Both the position numbers and the translations under genes were made by a program. Positions 51,275-60,872 of a DNA stretch of 64,000 bases are shown piece after piece; the first letter of the stretch is position 1; every line of letters begins with the position of its first letter. The DNA comes from Rossellomorea aquimaris (GTDB taxonomy: Bacteria > Bacillota > Bacilli > Bacillales > Bacillaceae_B), in contig NZ_VTEX01000006.1 of the NCBI RefSeq assembly GCF_008180865.1, positions 62,281 to 126,280 of the forward strand. The letters are read 5' to 3'. Under the pieces are notes generated by a model. That model saw nothing but the letters and a program-made list of their open reading frames with translations. It was not told the DNA's origin and did no database searches.

Positions 51275-52453
51275 ATGAATTGGAATGATTGCATCGAGAG
51301 AACAAACACTCACTCTGTGAAATGGTCGTTTCCTGCCGAGGATGTAATTCCTATGTGCATTGCAGATATGGACTTTCAAGTGTCGCCTGCCATTGTCGAA
51401 GCCATGAATCGCAAGGCTCAGCATGGCATATACGGTTATACGACATTTAGTGATCGATACTTTGAGTCTGTCATTTCATGGTGGAAGAGGCGCTTCCAGA
51501 TGGGAATAGAGAAAGAGTGGATCAGCTTTAGCCCTGGAATCATTCCGGGTATCAATGTATTGTTGTCCGTGTTAACGGAGCCAGGGGACGGTGTAATCAT
51601 TCAAGATCCCGTTTATTATCCTTTTTACAGTACGATCGAGAACCATGGCTGCTCTGTTATGAAAAATACGTTGCTTTATGAGGATGGAGTATACTCGATT
51701 GATTTTGACGATTTAGAAGAAAAGGCGCGTCATCCCAGAACGAAACTTCTTATTCTTTGCAGTCCTCATAATCCTGTTGGACGGGTATGGACGCGTGAGG
51801 AATTAATGAAAATAGGTTCGATCGCTAAACGGCATGACCTATGGATCATTTCAGACGAAATGCATGGAGACCTGGTATACAAAGGATATGAACACGTTCC
51901 TCTGTTTAAAGGGGATGAAAGCTTAGTAGAGCGCAGTATTCTATGTGCGGCTCCAAGTAAAACCTTTAATATCGCGGGGCTTCAAACCTCCATCCTGCTC
52001 ATACCGAACAAAGACCTGAGAGATAAGTATAATGAAAAGCTTACAGGCTATGGACTGATGAGACCGAATGTGTTTGGGATTGAAGGAACGATTGCGGCTT
52101 ATGAGGAAGGTGAACCTTGGCTTAATGAGCTATTAATGGTGCTTGAAGAGAATAAACAGTATGTACTGAATTATTTAGAGCAACACCTTCCAGAGCTGAA
52201 AGGCATTACCCCACAGGCTACACACCTCATATGGATGGATTGTACGGAATTAGGCATGACAGGTGAAGAGTTGTGTACATTTTTCTTAGAAAAGGCCAGA
52301 GTGAAATTTGATGAGGGCTTTAAATTTGGTCAGAGCGGGCACACCTTTGTCAGAATGAATATCGCCTGTCCAAAAGAGCGGATCGACTTGGCATTAAGAA
52401 GGATCCACGAGGCGATTCTGGAGTACAGGGTCAACCGTAACGTCATGGAATAG
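51275..52453 (+). CDS. patB-like: PatB/MalY-type cystathionine beta-lyase / aminotransferase
   Basis: This 392-residue PLP enzyme of fold type I has the PatB/MalY pattern: VIPMCIADMDF, SPGIIPGINVLL, CSPHNPVGRVW, SDEMHGDL and the PLP lysine in APSKTFNIAGL. It cleaves C-S bonds of cystathionine or cysteine conjugates. It stands alone with a promoter region upstream (51143-51274), which contains a small imperfect inverted repeat, and a strong terminator downstream. Confidence 0.93.
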   Translation: MNWNDCIERTNTHSVKWSFPAEDVIPMCIADMDFQVSPAIVEAMNRKAQHGIYGYTTFSDRYFESVISWWKRRFQMGIEKEWISFSPGIIPGINVLLSVLTEPGDGVIIQDPVYYPFYSTIENHGCSVMKNTLLYEDGVYSIDFDDLEEKARHPRTKLLILCSPHNPVGRVWTREELMKIGSIAKRHDLWIISDEMHGDLVYKGYEHVPLFKGDESLVERSILCAAPSKTFNIAGLQTSILLIPNKDLRDKYNEKLTGYGLMRPNVFGIEGTIAAYEEGEPWLNELLMVLEENKQYVLNYLEQHLPELKGITPQATHLIWMDCTELGMTGEELCTFFLEKARVKFDEGFKFGQSGHTFVRMNIACPKERIDLALRRIHEAILEYRVNRNVME

Positions 52454-52459
52454 AGCAGA

Positions 52460-52491
52460 GGATGAACAAATGAGATGTCATTTGTTCATCC
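52460..52491 (+). terminator. terminator of the PatB-like gene
   Basis: GGATGAACAAATGA at 52460-52473 and TCATTTGTTCATCC at 52478-52491 make a perfect 14-bp stem, followed by TTTTTCTTT. Confidence 0.95.
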
Positions 52492-52626
52492 TTTTTCTTT
52501 AAAAGAAATTAAAATAAAGGGCTCAATACTCCCAGATAGCAGAACATATATCGTGCTGTAAAAAAGTCTGAAGTATTTTAAGTATAAGGGGAACACTAAA
52601 TGATAGGATGAATTTGAATATAATTT

Positions 52627-52744
52627 TTGTCCATCACAAAAAAACATGTTAAACTAAGAATCAGAATAATCATTAGCAATTATAAAGAATCAACTGATAA
52701 ATAGTGTGTTTTTGGAGTGGACATTTGTTTTTAAAACGCTTACA
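52627..52744 (+). promoter_or_regulatory. kbl promoter candidate and CcpA cre-like site
   Basis: TTGTCC at 52627-52632 and TAAACT at 52650-52655 have a 17-bp spacer. TTAAAACGCTTACA at 52731-52744 matches the cre form TGWAARCGYTWNCA at all positions but one. It lies downstream of the promoter, so CcpA could act as a roadblock on the threonine-degradation operon. No T-box was seen. Confidence 0.45.
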
Positions 52745-52762
52745 TAACAGGAGGATACGTAT

Positions 52763-53953
52763 ATGACTAGTAAAACATTAGACCATTTTTTACAGGAGAA
52801 TCTTGAAGACCTTAAATCACGCGGTTTATATAATGAAATCGATCCATTACAAGGTGCAAACGGACCGATGATTACGATCAATGATAAGAAGCTTGTGAAC
52901 CTTTCTTCTAATAATTATCTTGGTCTTGCAACGGATGAACGACTGAAAAAAGTAGCGATTGAAGCAGTCAAAGAATACGGTGTAGGAGCCGGAGCCGTCC
53001 GTACAATCAATGGAACCCTTGATCTTCACGTGAAGCTTGAAGAGAAGCTTGCGAAGTTTAAAGGGACAGAAGCTGCCATTGCTTATCAGTCAGGATTCAA
53101 CTGTAATATGGCTGCGATTTCCGCGGTTATGGACAAAAATGACGCTATCCTTTCTGACGAATTGAACCATGCATCGATTATTGATGGCTGTCGTCTTTCG
53201 AAAGCAAAGATTATCCGTTTTGGTCACTCAGATATGGAAGATCTTCGTGCGAAAGCTAAAGAAGCGAAGGAGTCTGGTCAATACAACAAAATCATGATCA
53301 TCACCGACGGAGTATTTTCAATGGATGGAGATGTATGTAAACTTCCTGAAATCGTTGAAATTGCTGAGGAATTTGATATCATGACGTATGTAGATGACGC
53401 TCACGGTTCCGGGGTCCTTGGAAAAGGTGCAGGAACGGTTAAGCACTTTGGCCTCTCAGACAAAGTGGACTTCCAAATGGGTACGTTATCGAAGGCAATC
53501 GGCGTAGTAGGTGGATATGTGGCAGGAACGCAGAACCTGATCGACTGGTTAAAGGTCCGCTCACGTCCATTCCTATTCTCTACATCCTTGACTCCCGCGG
53601 ATGTAACGGCTTGTACAGAAGCACTTGACCTGATCATGAACTCTACAGAGCTTCAAGATAATATGTGGGAAAACAGTCGTTATCTGAAAGAAGAGCTGAC
53701 GAAGCTTGGCTTTGACATCGGAAACAGTGAAACGCCTATCACTCCGGTTATCATCGGTGAAGAACAGGCGACCCAGGACTTCAGTAAACGCCTGTATGAA
53801 GAGGGTGTATATGCCAAATCCATCGTGTTCCCAACCGTACCAAGAGGAACAGGCCGTGTGAGAAACATGCCTTCAGCAGCACATACGAAAGACATGCTTG
53901 ATCAAGCGATTAAAGCATATGAAAAAGTCGGTAAAGAAATGGGAATTATCTAA
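52763..53953 (+). CDS. kbl: glycine C-acetyltransferase (2-amino-3-ketobutyrate CoA ligase)
   Basis: This 396-residue PLP enzyme of the alpha-oxoamine synthase family has [40 protein letters not shown] and the PLP lysine in [12 protein letters not shown]. It cleaves 2-amino-3-ketobutyrate with CoA to glycine and acetyl-CoA, the second step of threonine degradation. The dehydrogenase for the first step follows directly. CAGGAGGA precedes the ATG. Confidence 0.95.
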   Translation: MTSKTLDHFLQENLEDLKSRGLYNEIDPLQGANGPMITINDKKLVNLSSNNYLGLATDERLKKVAIEAVKEYGVGAGAVRTINGTLDLHVKLEEKLAKFKGTEAAIAYQSGFNCNMAAISAVMDKNDAILSDELNHASIIDGCRLSKAKIIRFGHSDMEDLRAKAKEAKESGQYNKIMIITDGVFSMDGDVCKLPEIVEIAEEFDIMTYVDDAHGSGVLGKGAGTVKHFGLSDKVDFQMGTLSKAIGVVGGYVAGTQNLIDWLKVRSRPFLFSTSLTPADVTACTEALDLIMNSTELQDNMWENSRYLKEELTKLGFDIGNSETPITPVIIGEEQATQDFSKRLYEEGVYAKSIVFPTVPRGTGRVRNMPSAAHTKDMLDQAIKAYEKVGKEMGII

Positions 53954-53973
53954 TCCCCCTATATAAATAACGA

Positions 53974-54005
53974 GATAGGGTCTGGCTGTAAAAGTCAGCC
54001 CTATC
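53974..54005 (+). terminator. intercistronic hairpin between kbl and tdh
   Basis: GATAGGG at 53974-53980 pairs with CCCTATC at 53999-54005, with an inner CTGGCT/AGTCAG stem. It lacks a T-run, so it may be a processing or attenuation structure. Confidence 0.6.
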
Positions 54006-54059
54006 TGTATGAATCATGAAATCATTCTATCACCATAGGAAAATGCAGGAGGAAAGACG

Positions 54060-55001
54060 ATGAAAAAGATTTTAGTAACGGGTGCCTTGGGGCAAATCGG
54101 TTCTGAGCTCACCAATAAACTTCGTACCGTGTACGGTTCTGATAATGTCATTGCGACAGATATCCGGGAAACAGACAGTCCTGTCGTAACGGACGGTCCT
54201 TTTGAGCAATTAGACGTGACCGATGCCGGGAAAATGTTTGATATCGCTAAAACAAATAAAGTGGATACGATTATTCACCTTGCAGCTCTACTATCTGCAA
54301 CGGCTGAAGCAAAACCGCTACTTGCCTGGAATTTAAATATGGGTGGACTGGTAAATGCCCTGGAAGCAGCAAGGGAATTGGATTGTCAGTTCTTCACACC
54401 AAGTTCAATTGGAGCATTCGGTCCATCAACGCCAAAGGATTCGACTCCTCAAGATACCATCATGCGCCCTACTACCATGTACGGAGTCAACAAAGTGTCA
54501 GGAGAACTTCTGTCTGATTATTACTTCACTAAATTTGGAGTGGATACAAGAGGACTGCGTTTTCCAGGTCTGATTTCATATGAAACCCTGCCAGGTGGCG
54601 GGACGACTGATTATGCAGTAGAAATTTATTATGAAGCAATCAAGAATAACCAGTATACTTCATACATCGGTGAAGGAACCTATATGGATATGATGTATAT
54701 GCCGGATGCACTTAATGCGATCATCGATCTTATGGAAGCGGACGGTTCAAAGCTTGAGCATCGTAATTCCTTCAATGTATCTGCCATGAGCGTAGCACCT
54801 GAGGATATTGCAAAAGCAATCCGCGTACACCAACCGGACTTTAAACTGGATTATAGCGTAGATCCTGTTCGCCAAACCATTGCCGAAAGCTGGCCGAACG
54901 CCATCGATTCCAGCGCAGCCATGAACGAATGGGGCTTCAAAGCAGAATACGACCTAGCCAAAATGACAGCTGATATGTTAGAAAAATTAAAAACGAAGTA
55001 A
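54060..55001 (+). CDS. tdh: L-threonine 3-dehydrogenase, SDR/epimerase type
   Basis: This 313-residue extended SDR has [12 protein letters not shown] at the N-terminus, the catalytic Y-x3-K in YGVNKVSGE and the [10 protein letters not shown] block. This form of threonine dehydrogenase, unrelated to the zinc MDR type used by E. coli, makes 2-amino-3-ketobutyrate with NAD. The pairing with kbl confirms the role. In B. subtilis the tdh next to kbl is a zinc MDR enzyme, so the SDR type here is a non-homologous replacement. A terminator follows. Confidence 0.93.
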   Translation: MKKILVTGALGQIGSELTNKLRTVYGSDNVIATDIRETDSPVVTDGPFEQLDVTDAGKMFDIAKTNKVDTIIHLAALLSATAEAKPLLAWNLNMGGLVNALEAARELDCQFFTPSSIGAFGPSTPKDSTPQDTIMRPTTMYGVNKVSGELLSDYYFTKFGVDTRGLRFPGLISYETLPGGGTTDYAVEIYYEAIKNNQYTSYIGEGTYMDMMYMPDALNAIIDLMEADGSKLEHRNSFNVSAMSVAPEDIAKAIRVHQPDFKLDYSVDPVRQTIAESWPNAIDSSAAMNEWGFKAEYDLAKMTADMLEKLKTK

Positions 55002-55007
55002 ACAGAA

Positions 55008-55046
55008 TGATCCCTGAGAAGCGATAGTTTCTTAGGGATCTTTTTT
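55008..55046 (+). terminator. terminator of kbl-tdh
   Basis: GATCCCTGAGAA at 55008-55019 pairs with TTCTTAGGGATC at about 55029-55040 (one bulge) and is followed by TTTTTTA. Confidence 0.88.
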
Positions 55047-55065
55047 ATTCCTTAATCTCTTTTAT

Positions 55066-55578
55066 TTTGGTTTTTTTCGCAAAGTTTGAGGCTATCTTAG
55101 ATAAGAAAGTAGTAGTTGATTTCCGCTACAGGATGCTCGCTTTCCGCGGGGCGTGAGTTGAGCCTCCTCGGGCTTTGCCCTGTGGGGTCTCAACTTTCCC
55201 GCAATTCCCGCAGGAGTCGAGCACCTTCCGCTCCAATCAACTTTCTCAGTATAATATTTTTAATGAAATCACTAATTTTTTGAAAACAATATTATTAAAA
55301 AGAGCAGTGATCCATTTCCTTTTAAGGACAAGTAATTCTGGTCTCTATTAGATTTTTTTTCAACCTTTTAGCTCTGTCACTAAAATTCTCTTATAGATGG
55401 TGAGGGGAACTGCGTAGACTCCTGCGGAAGTACGGTCGTGCCGAGACCCCGTTCGGCTAAGCTGAGGTGGCTCGGCCGAACGATAGCTGCAAGCGGAGCA
55501 GTTCCCCTCACCATCCAGCACAAACTAATTGATAGAGCTTATGTTATTAAACAACAATCTTTGCGAAAAGAGCCATTT
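55066..55578. repeat. palindromic composite element B with terminal inverted repeats
   Basis: This 513-bp element is related to 38727-39370 and lies in the opposite orientation. It ends in GCGAAAAGAGCCATTT (55563-55578) and begins with the near-inverse TTTGGTTTTTTTCGCAAAG (55066). It holds a shorter imperfect palindrome at about 55108-55250 and a second one with perfect 18-bp arms at 55396-55413 and 55498-55515. No transposase or gene is present. It fills most of the 747-bp gap between tdh and the next gene. Confidence 0.78.
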
Positions 55579-55748
55579 TAAACGACAAAATATGACAATA
55601 ATTGATAGTAAGTTGGAAGGGAAATGTTATACTGAAAGAGAATGAATAAAGGAAACCAAGCTCTTTTTTTGTGGAAAAAAATGGTGATAACCTATATAAA
55701 TTATGCTAAAATTCAGAAGTCTAAGGATTTTACATAAGGGGGATTCAG

Positions 55749-57299
55749 ATGAGAGAAAAATTGAAAGTATTTGGGATACCTATAGGAATCATGCTTCTAT
55801 TCATCGCTGCCTTGTTCTTTCACCAGCTATTGTTAGTGAGAGAACTGCCTCAGCCAAATTGGAGCCGTTCACTCCCATTAGACTACACATCAAAAGAGAG
55901 ACCACAGGTGTTTCAAAACAATGGGGAACTATACATATCAAGTAAAGGGAAGATCCATGCCTTTACAATCAATGATGAAATGACAGTAGCAGATGAAAGA
56001 GTCATTGACACCACTATTACCAGAGGCTATCCATTTTGGACCGATGGCAATGAATTCATCTACTATAAAGATGGAAATCTAGTTTCGACCCAAGACAAGA
56101 AGGATCAAATCCTTTCCAAAGAGATCACGGGTCTTGGAGCAAGCGCAAATCATATCTATTATTGGAGTAACGAACAACTCTATGAATATAATGTGCAAGA
56201 AGGTTCATCCAGGGAAGTCTACACTTTTCCATCTGGAATTTCTGATGTGCACGTAGGAGAAAACGGAAAAGCTGTCATTCAGGTGGCAAAAGATGATACT
56301 CATGATTTCGTCTATTATATGAATGAAAACCGTGAAGTAAGTGAGAAGCCTTTTTTACTAGTAAATACAGCACCGAATAAAAAGGTGGAAGGTTTAACGT
56401 TTAAAGTAACAGACGGGCGGCTCATCTTACTATACAATGAGAAATCACGTACACAAGGCACGCTTTCCTACAGTACATACAAGGTGCAGGTTCCATTACA
56501 GGAATTGGGATCATCGATGTTAACGGGGAACAAAATTGAATTCGTAAATAAAGATACCGGAGAAAAGCTGGCGAGTGCCGGTGGGGTACAGTTTGTAGAT
56601 GTTGATGGGAAAGAATCCGTGGTGTTCACTTCAGAAGGACAGCGTATTGGTGATAACGGTGCAATGAGCCTGTATGCGGCTCCTTTTCAAGATCAGGGGA
56701 TTCTGGAGGGTTCTCCTCTTAGTACGACCAAGCATGTCACATATTCACCCGTGCAATTAACTGACGAAACACTGGTTTGGTTTAATTATGATGGTGGTAC
56801 ATATGAACTATACGGAGCATCTCAGAACGATCAAGTCGTTTCAGAAAGTACAAGCTGGTCGAAAAGATCAGTGAAAGAGGCACTTAACAACGGCGTTCTC
56901 ATGATGTTCAGCAGCTTGGTGACGGTATTGACGTCCTTTTACTGGGTGCTTCCATCACTCTTTCTATTAATCTTATTGTATATATTCAGACCAAACGCGT
57001 TTGAAAAAGACGGGATCAGCTGGGCTGAATATGCATCGATCATCATTTTTATGCTGATGCCGATCAGCTACACAAGCAATGCAATGAACGCATATTTTTA
57101 CCAAGTGGCACCGGAGTATTTGGTGTTTCCTGGAAGCGGCTACGCACTATTAATGTTGATTAGTGTGATCACTTGGGTGATTTGGAAAGTAGGGCGGGAC
57201 CCTGATTGGGGTTCATTTGCAGGTGCCTTTTACTTTATGGGAATCTATATTTTGTTCTATATTACTTCAATCGGTCCATATATATTTAACTTATTTTAA
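55749..57299 (+). CDS. multi-pass membrane protein with extracytoplasmic beta domain, unknown
   Basis: This 516-residue protein has one N-terminal helix (about residues 8-29), a large extracytoplasmic region (about 30-375) rich in strands with repeated YW/YY-N-E-x-L-Y-like turns that suggest a beta-propeller, and about five C-terminal helices (about 385-515). I do not recognise a named family. The layout suggests an envelope sensor or assembly factor. It is 33 bp upstream of a histidine kinase gene and probably cotranscribed with it. Confidence 0.8.
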   Translation: MREKLKVFGIPIGIMLLFIAALFFHQLLLVRELPQPNWSRSLPLDYTSKERPQVFQNNGELYISSKGKIHAFTINDEMTVADERVIDTTITRGYPFWTDGNEFIYYKDGNLVSTQDKKDQILSKEITGLGASANHIYYWSNEQLYEYNVQEGSSREVYTFPSGISDVHVGENGKAVIQVAKDDTHDFVYYMNENREVSEKPFLLVNTAPNKKVEGLTFKVTDGRLILLYNEKSRTQGTLSYSTYKVQVPLQELGSSMLTGNKIEFVNKDTGEKLASAGGVQFVDVDGKESVVFTSEGQRIGDNGAMSLYAAPFQDQGILEGSPLSTTKHVTYSPVQLTDETLVWFNYDGGTYELYGASQNDQVVSESTSWSKRSVKEALNNGVLMMFSSLVTVLTSFYWVLPSLFLLILLYIFRPNAFEKDGISWAEYASIIIFMLMPISYTSNAMNAYFYQVAPEYLVFPGSGYALLMLISVITWVIWKVGRDPDWGSFAGAFYFMGIYILFYITSIGPYIFNLF

Positions 57300-57332
57300 C
57301 GAATAAAAGTATGAGTGGGACGGGTGACTTGG

Positions 57333-58598
57333 ATGATGGAGAAAATGAATCATATGATTAAACATACCTTTTATAACAAAATAATGATCCTCATGGCTCT
57401 ATTTGTCTTACAGTTCATCTTTTTACTCTTGATTGCCAAGCCATGGAACGTAATCGCTGCCCTTATGGTTACCATTGCAGGCGTAACGGTCCTGGCACGC
57501 TTATTAATTAAAGGGAAAATCTTTCTGGCAGAGCATCGAAAATTGCTGGAAGAAGAAAATCAGCTGTCCACCCTTCTCCATTCCCTGCCTGATTTTGTGT
57601 GCTTTAAGGATGGACAGGGCCGCTGGTTAAAGGTCAATCAATTTGGCCGAAAACTGTATAACCTTGAAAAAATTGATTATGTAGGGAAGACGGACAGGGA
57701 ATTAGGGGAGCTGGTTCCCTTTTTTAAAGACGCCTTCGACTATTGTGTGGACTCGGATGAACAATCTTGGAAAGCAGAAAAGGTAACAAGATGTGAAGAA
57801 GGATTCTACCTTCCGAACGGTGAATACAAGACCTTTGATGTCATAAAAGTCCCGTTATTTCATTCGAACCAGACAAGAAAGGGACTAGTCATCATCGGCA
57901 GGGATATTTCTCAGCAGAAAATAGCAGAAGAAATGCTATTAAGAAAAGAGAAATTATCTGTGGTCGGGGAGCTTGCGGCGGGAATCGCCCATGAAATCCG
58001 GAATCCCCTTACGAGCATCAAGGGCTTCATTCAACTGCTTGAAGAGAATGAGCATGTATCCGACCATTACCTTACCGTCATGTCTACCGAGATAGATCGA
58101 ATCAATCAAATCGTCGGGGAATTACTCATTTTATCAAAGCCACAAATGAGGGAATACCAGGTCTTTGATATGAATGAAGTGTTAAAGTATGTAATCAAGG
58201 TAATGGAGCATGAAACGATCCTCAATGGGATCACATTAAATGTTCAAGTACCCTCGTCCTCCATTCACGTATTTGGAGATAAGAATCAATGCGTTCAAGT
58301 CTTTATTAATATTATAAAAAACGCAATCGAATCGATGGATGAAGGAGAAATTCGCGTCAACTGGAATGTTCTGAACGAAACGATCATCATCTCGATTCAA
58401 GATCAAGGGGTGGGAATTTCACCTGACCGATTAAAGAGACTGGGAGAGCCCTTCTTTACCTTGAAAGAAAAAGGAATGGGGCTCGGACTGACCATTAGTC
58501 AAAAAATCATTGAAGACCATAAAGGGTCTATACACATTGAATCAGAAGTGAACAAGGGAACAAAAGTTGAAGTTACCTTACCGGTAAAACATAAGTGA
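57333..58598 (+). CDS. orphan PAS-domain sensor histidine kinase (sporulation-kinase-like)
   Basis: This 421-residue kinase has two membrane helices (about 15-35 and 37-57), one PAS domain (about 78-200; LLHSLPDFVCFKDGQGRWL) and a kinase core with H-box AAGIAHEIRNPLTSIKGF, N-box NIIKNAIESM and G-box GMGLGLTISQ. The H-box is of the KinA-E type that feeds the Spo0 phosphorelay. No response regulator is adjacent. The ATG at 57333 has GGGTGA upstream, preferred to a GTG at 57315. Together with an Sda-like gene at 60672 it points to sporulation control. Confidence 0.9.
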   Translation: MMEKMNHMIKHTFYNKIMILMALFVLQFIFLLLIAKPWNVIAALMVTIAGVTVLARLLIKGKIFLAEHRKLLEEENQLSTLLHSLPDFVCFKDGQGRWLKVNQFGRKLYNLEKIDYVGKTDRELGELVPFFKDAFDYCVDSDEQSWKAEKVTRCEEGFYLPNGEYKTFDVIKVPLFHSNQTRKGLVIIGRDISQQKIAEEMLLRKEKLSVVGELAAGIAHEIRNPLTSIKGFIQLLEENEHVSDHYLTVMSTEIDRINQIVGELLILSKPQMREYQVFDMNEVLKYVIKVMEHETILNGITLNVQVPSSSIHVFGDKNQCVQVFINIIKNAIESMDEGEIRVNWNVLNETIIISIQDQGVGISPDRLKRLGEPFFTLKEKGMGLGLTISQKIIEDHKGSIHIESEVNKGTKVEVTLPVKHK

Positions 58599-58793
58599 AG
58601 TTCAGGGCTGCCTCATTGCGATGCAGCCTTTACCTATTAAAAGGCAGAATTCGTAAGACGATAGGGTTCTTAGCTTGGATTGGTTGTGGGGATAGATGAA
58701 AAAGAGTTAATGAACATGAAAGTACAAGAATAAGATGAAAGGAACGTAAATACAGGCTTCCCTTCATAGAATCCATAAAGGAGGTGTGAAGTC

Positions 58794-58940
58794 ATGATAT
58801 CATCCAATCATCCATATAAGCGGAAAGGAACGGTCAACGTTTTGTTCACTGGTCAAAGAAATAAAAAACCCAGGTTCGAATTCGAACCTGGGTTTCTTTC
58901 ATCAAAAAATCATATGAGCAATCGCAACAATCACAAGTAA
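58794..58940 (+). CDS. possible 48-residue protein
   Basis: A perfect AAGGAGGTGTGAAG ribosome binding site precedes an ATG that opens a 48-codon frame, MISSNHPYKRKGTVNVLFTG onwards. The frame runs through the palindromic terminator of the opposite gene and 39 bases into that gene. The initiation signal is much better than chance, but the overlap with the terminator argues that the 3' part may not be conserved coding sequence. Confidence 0.35.
   Translation: MISSNHPYKRKGTVNVLFTGQRNKKPRFEFEPGFLSSKNHMSNRNNHK
58866..58895. terminator. perfect 30-bp palindromic terminator
   Basis: AAACCCAGGTTCGAA at 58866-58880 and TTCGAACCTGGGTTT at 58881-58895 form a perfect palindrome with no loop spacer. The minus strand continues TTTATT, so it mainly ends the YjiH-like gene. 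Confidence 0.9.
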
Positions 58941-60263
58941 AGTCAAGAATGTACGCTGTAAGAAGATAATCACTAAGTCCTTGAAATCAACAGGGATCTT
59001 AGAACCTAGTAACAGCCCACCAACTTCAGACATGTAGATCAATTGTGTTACAGATAAACAAGCAATCACAAAGCGTGTCAGCTCACTTTCAATTCCAGAT
59101 CCAAAGATGGCTGGAAGGAACATATCGGCAAAACCGACAAGGATCGAACGTGACGCTTCTGTTGCCTCTGGAATTTGAAGAAGTTCCAGTAAAGGAATTA
59201 GCGGCATACCGATATATTCGAAGAACTTTGTATTCTCGGCTACGATCAACGCGGTTGTACCGATCGCCATTACGATAGGTGCAACCCCCATCCACATATC
59301 CAACACATTCTTCATTCCATCAGCGAAAAACTTAGAAGTACTATTGTTATTCTTCGCTTGAACAAGAGCTTGCTCGTATCCATAACCTACGCGGCTGTAG
59401 CCTTCTGGAATGACTTCCATCGTGTTCTTGCCTTCTTGATCATTATAGTAAGTGTCAGGCTTACGGGATAATGGCGGGATTCGTGGCAGCACGATCGCTG
59501 CGATAATTCCTGAAATGGCTACTGTTATATAGAAAGGAATGAAGTATTTTCCGAGACCAACCTCAGAAATGACGACCAAACTGAAGGTAATGGATACAAC
59601 AGAGAATGTCGTACCGATGATCGCTGCTTCCTTCTTTGTATAGTATCCTTCTTCATATTGCTTACTTGTCAGTAGCACCCCGATCGTTCCATCTCCTAAC
59701 CAGGAGGCTAAACAATCGATGGAAGAACGCCCGGGTAAACCGAATACGGGACGCATCACTTTCGTTAAGAGAGCACCGAATAATTCAAGTAGACCGAAAT
59801 TTAATAATAAAGGTAGAAAAAGTCCGGCAAATAAAAATACAGAGAATAGAATGGTGAGAAGTCCATCCGGATTTAATAAAAGTCCACCTGTTGCGTCTGA
59901 CCAGACCCATTCAGGACCTAATTTAAATAGAGTCATAATGGCAAACACTGCACCCAATACTCTGACAAAAACCCAAACAGGTCTCACATCGAACAGGCTT
60001 GTGAAAAACGGGGATTTTTCAATAAAAGCCGGTCGTACGAACTTTGTGATAAAAGTCCCTAATACGGTAAGGATGATTAACCCAGTCATGATCGCAGGTA
60101 CATAGCTTCCAATCCAGTCCTGTAATAGTCCTGAAAGAATGGCGATGGGTATCGTGATCCCGTCTTCCTGTGGAATCGGAACCATAAAAAGAAAAATTCC
60201 CAATAGGGAAGGAATGATAAATCGTAAATGGCTTGTTAATGTAAAGCGATGTTGTCGATTCAT
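58902..60263 (-). CDS. YjiH-like nucleoside-recognition (GATE) membrane protein
   Basis: This 453-residue membrane protein with about ten hydrophobic segments has nucleoside-recognition (GATE) domain features: LASWLGDGTIGVLLTSKQYEEG and a C-terminal IPVDFKDLVIIFLQRTFLT. It resembles YjiH-family proteins and distantly SpmA/SpmB of spore maturation. The family may transport or gate small molecules in the membrane; the substrate is not known. It is a single gene. Upstream 60264-60671 is an AT-rich region with no gene. Confidence 0.85.
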   Translation of the reverse strand: MNRQHRFTLTSHLRFIIPSLLGIFLFMVPIPQEDGITIPIAILSGLLQDWIGSYVPAIMTGLIILTVLGTFITKFVRPAFIEKSPFFTSLFDVRPVWVFVRVLGAVFAIMTLFKLGPEWVWSDATGGLLLNPDGLLTILFSVFLFAGLFLPLLLNFGLLELFGALLTKVMRPVFGLPGRSSIDCLASWLGDGTIGVLLTSKQYEEGYYTKKEAAIIGTTFSVVSITFSLVVISEVGLGKYFIPFYITVAISGIIAAIVLPRIPPLSRKPDTYYNDQEGKNTMEVIPEGYSRVGYGYEQALVQAKNNNSTSKFFADGMKNVLDMWMGVAPIVMAIGTTALIVAENTKFFEYIGMPLIPLLELLQIPEATEASRSILVGFADMFLPAIFGSGIESELTRFVIACLSVTQLIYMSEVGGLLLGSKIPVDFKDLVIIFLQRTFLTLLVIVAIAHMIF

Positions 60264-60671
60264 AAATTCACCTCAGATGTAGTTATAACGGAAAATGAAA
60301 CATTATTCATTCTAATGCATACATATAAATTTGTCCATAAGAAGTTCCCACAAGGGAGATTATGCATTACCTAGCTGTTTTTCCCAAACGGTGTGAAAGT
60401 GAAACATAAAATGTCGAATGATAAATCTAGTAAATGTAGGTATACAAAAGAAAGCGCTATCTTTCAATACCTCTCTATTTTACTAAAATTTTAAAAAATT
60501 TCAATTATAAGCTGAAAAACATTTCGATTTCTCACATTTCAAGTAAAAAAGTCTGAGGTTCAGGGGGGATTATTACCTAAAAAACTTATTAATTATTTTG
60601 ATAATAGGGTTTAAGTAGTATGAAAGAGGGTATTAAGAATTCATACCTTGGTAAGTCAGGAGTTGTACTAG
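60264..60671. other. intergenic region without a recognised gene
   Basis: The 408-bp AT-rich stretch between divergent genes holds the minus promoter region of the YjiH-like gene and the plus one of the Sda-like gene. I see no RNA gene or repeat. A GGTAAGTCAGG stretch lies near the Sda-like start but is not a clear ribosome binding site. Confidence 0.35.
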
Positions 60672-60803
60672 ATGACATCTTTAACGATACTTACGGAAGA
60701 GCAATTGGCTAATGTCTATCAATTAGCACAGGAAGAAGGATTGGAAGAAGAATTTATTGAGATGTTAGAAGGGGAGCTGGAAAGAAGAGAAAGCGCTCGA
60801 TAG
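60672..60803 (+). CDS. sda-like: Sda-like sporulation histidine kinase inhibitor
   Basis: A 43-residue frame reads MTSLTILTEEQLANVYQLAQ, then GLEEEFIEMLEGELERRESAR. It follows the helical-hairpin pattern of Sda ([20 protein letters not shown] then DFIELIENEIKRRSL): helix, short turn with a large residue, then FIE-x-L-x-x-E-L/I-x-R-R. Sda binds KinA/KinB-type kinases and blocks autophosphorylation after replication stress. The gene ends just before a strong terminator. No clear LexA or DnaA box was seen upstream. Confidence 0.75.
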   Translation: MTSLTILTEEQLANVYQLAQEEGLEEEFIEMLEGELERRESAR

Positions 60804-60840
60804 GGACCAGAATAGAAAACAATGAAACGCCATACATAAC

Positions 60841-60872
60841 GGCTGATCTCCTCACGGGAGGTCAGCCTATTT
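60841..60872 (+). terminator. terminator of the Sda-like gene
   Basis: GGCTGATCTCC at 60841-60851 and GGAGGTCAGCC at 60857-60867, with one G-T pair, are followed by TATTTTTATT. Confidence 0.9.

Noticed and set aside
52454..52762. T-box or other riboswitch upstream of kbl
   Set aside because: No T-box sequence (TGGNACCGCG) or other known aptamer blocks are visible, only a terminator of the previous gene, a promoter candidate and a cre-like box.
53023..53039. Second parS-like site CTTCACGTGAAG inside kbl
   Set aside because: Only the central ten bases match; five of the six outer positions differ from parS, and the stretch codes for conserved kbl residues.
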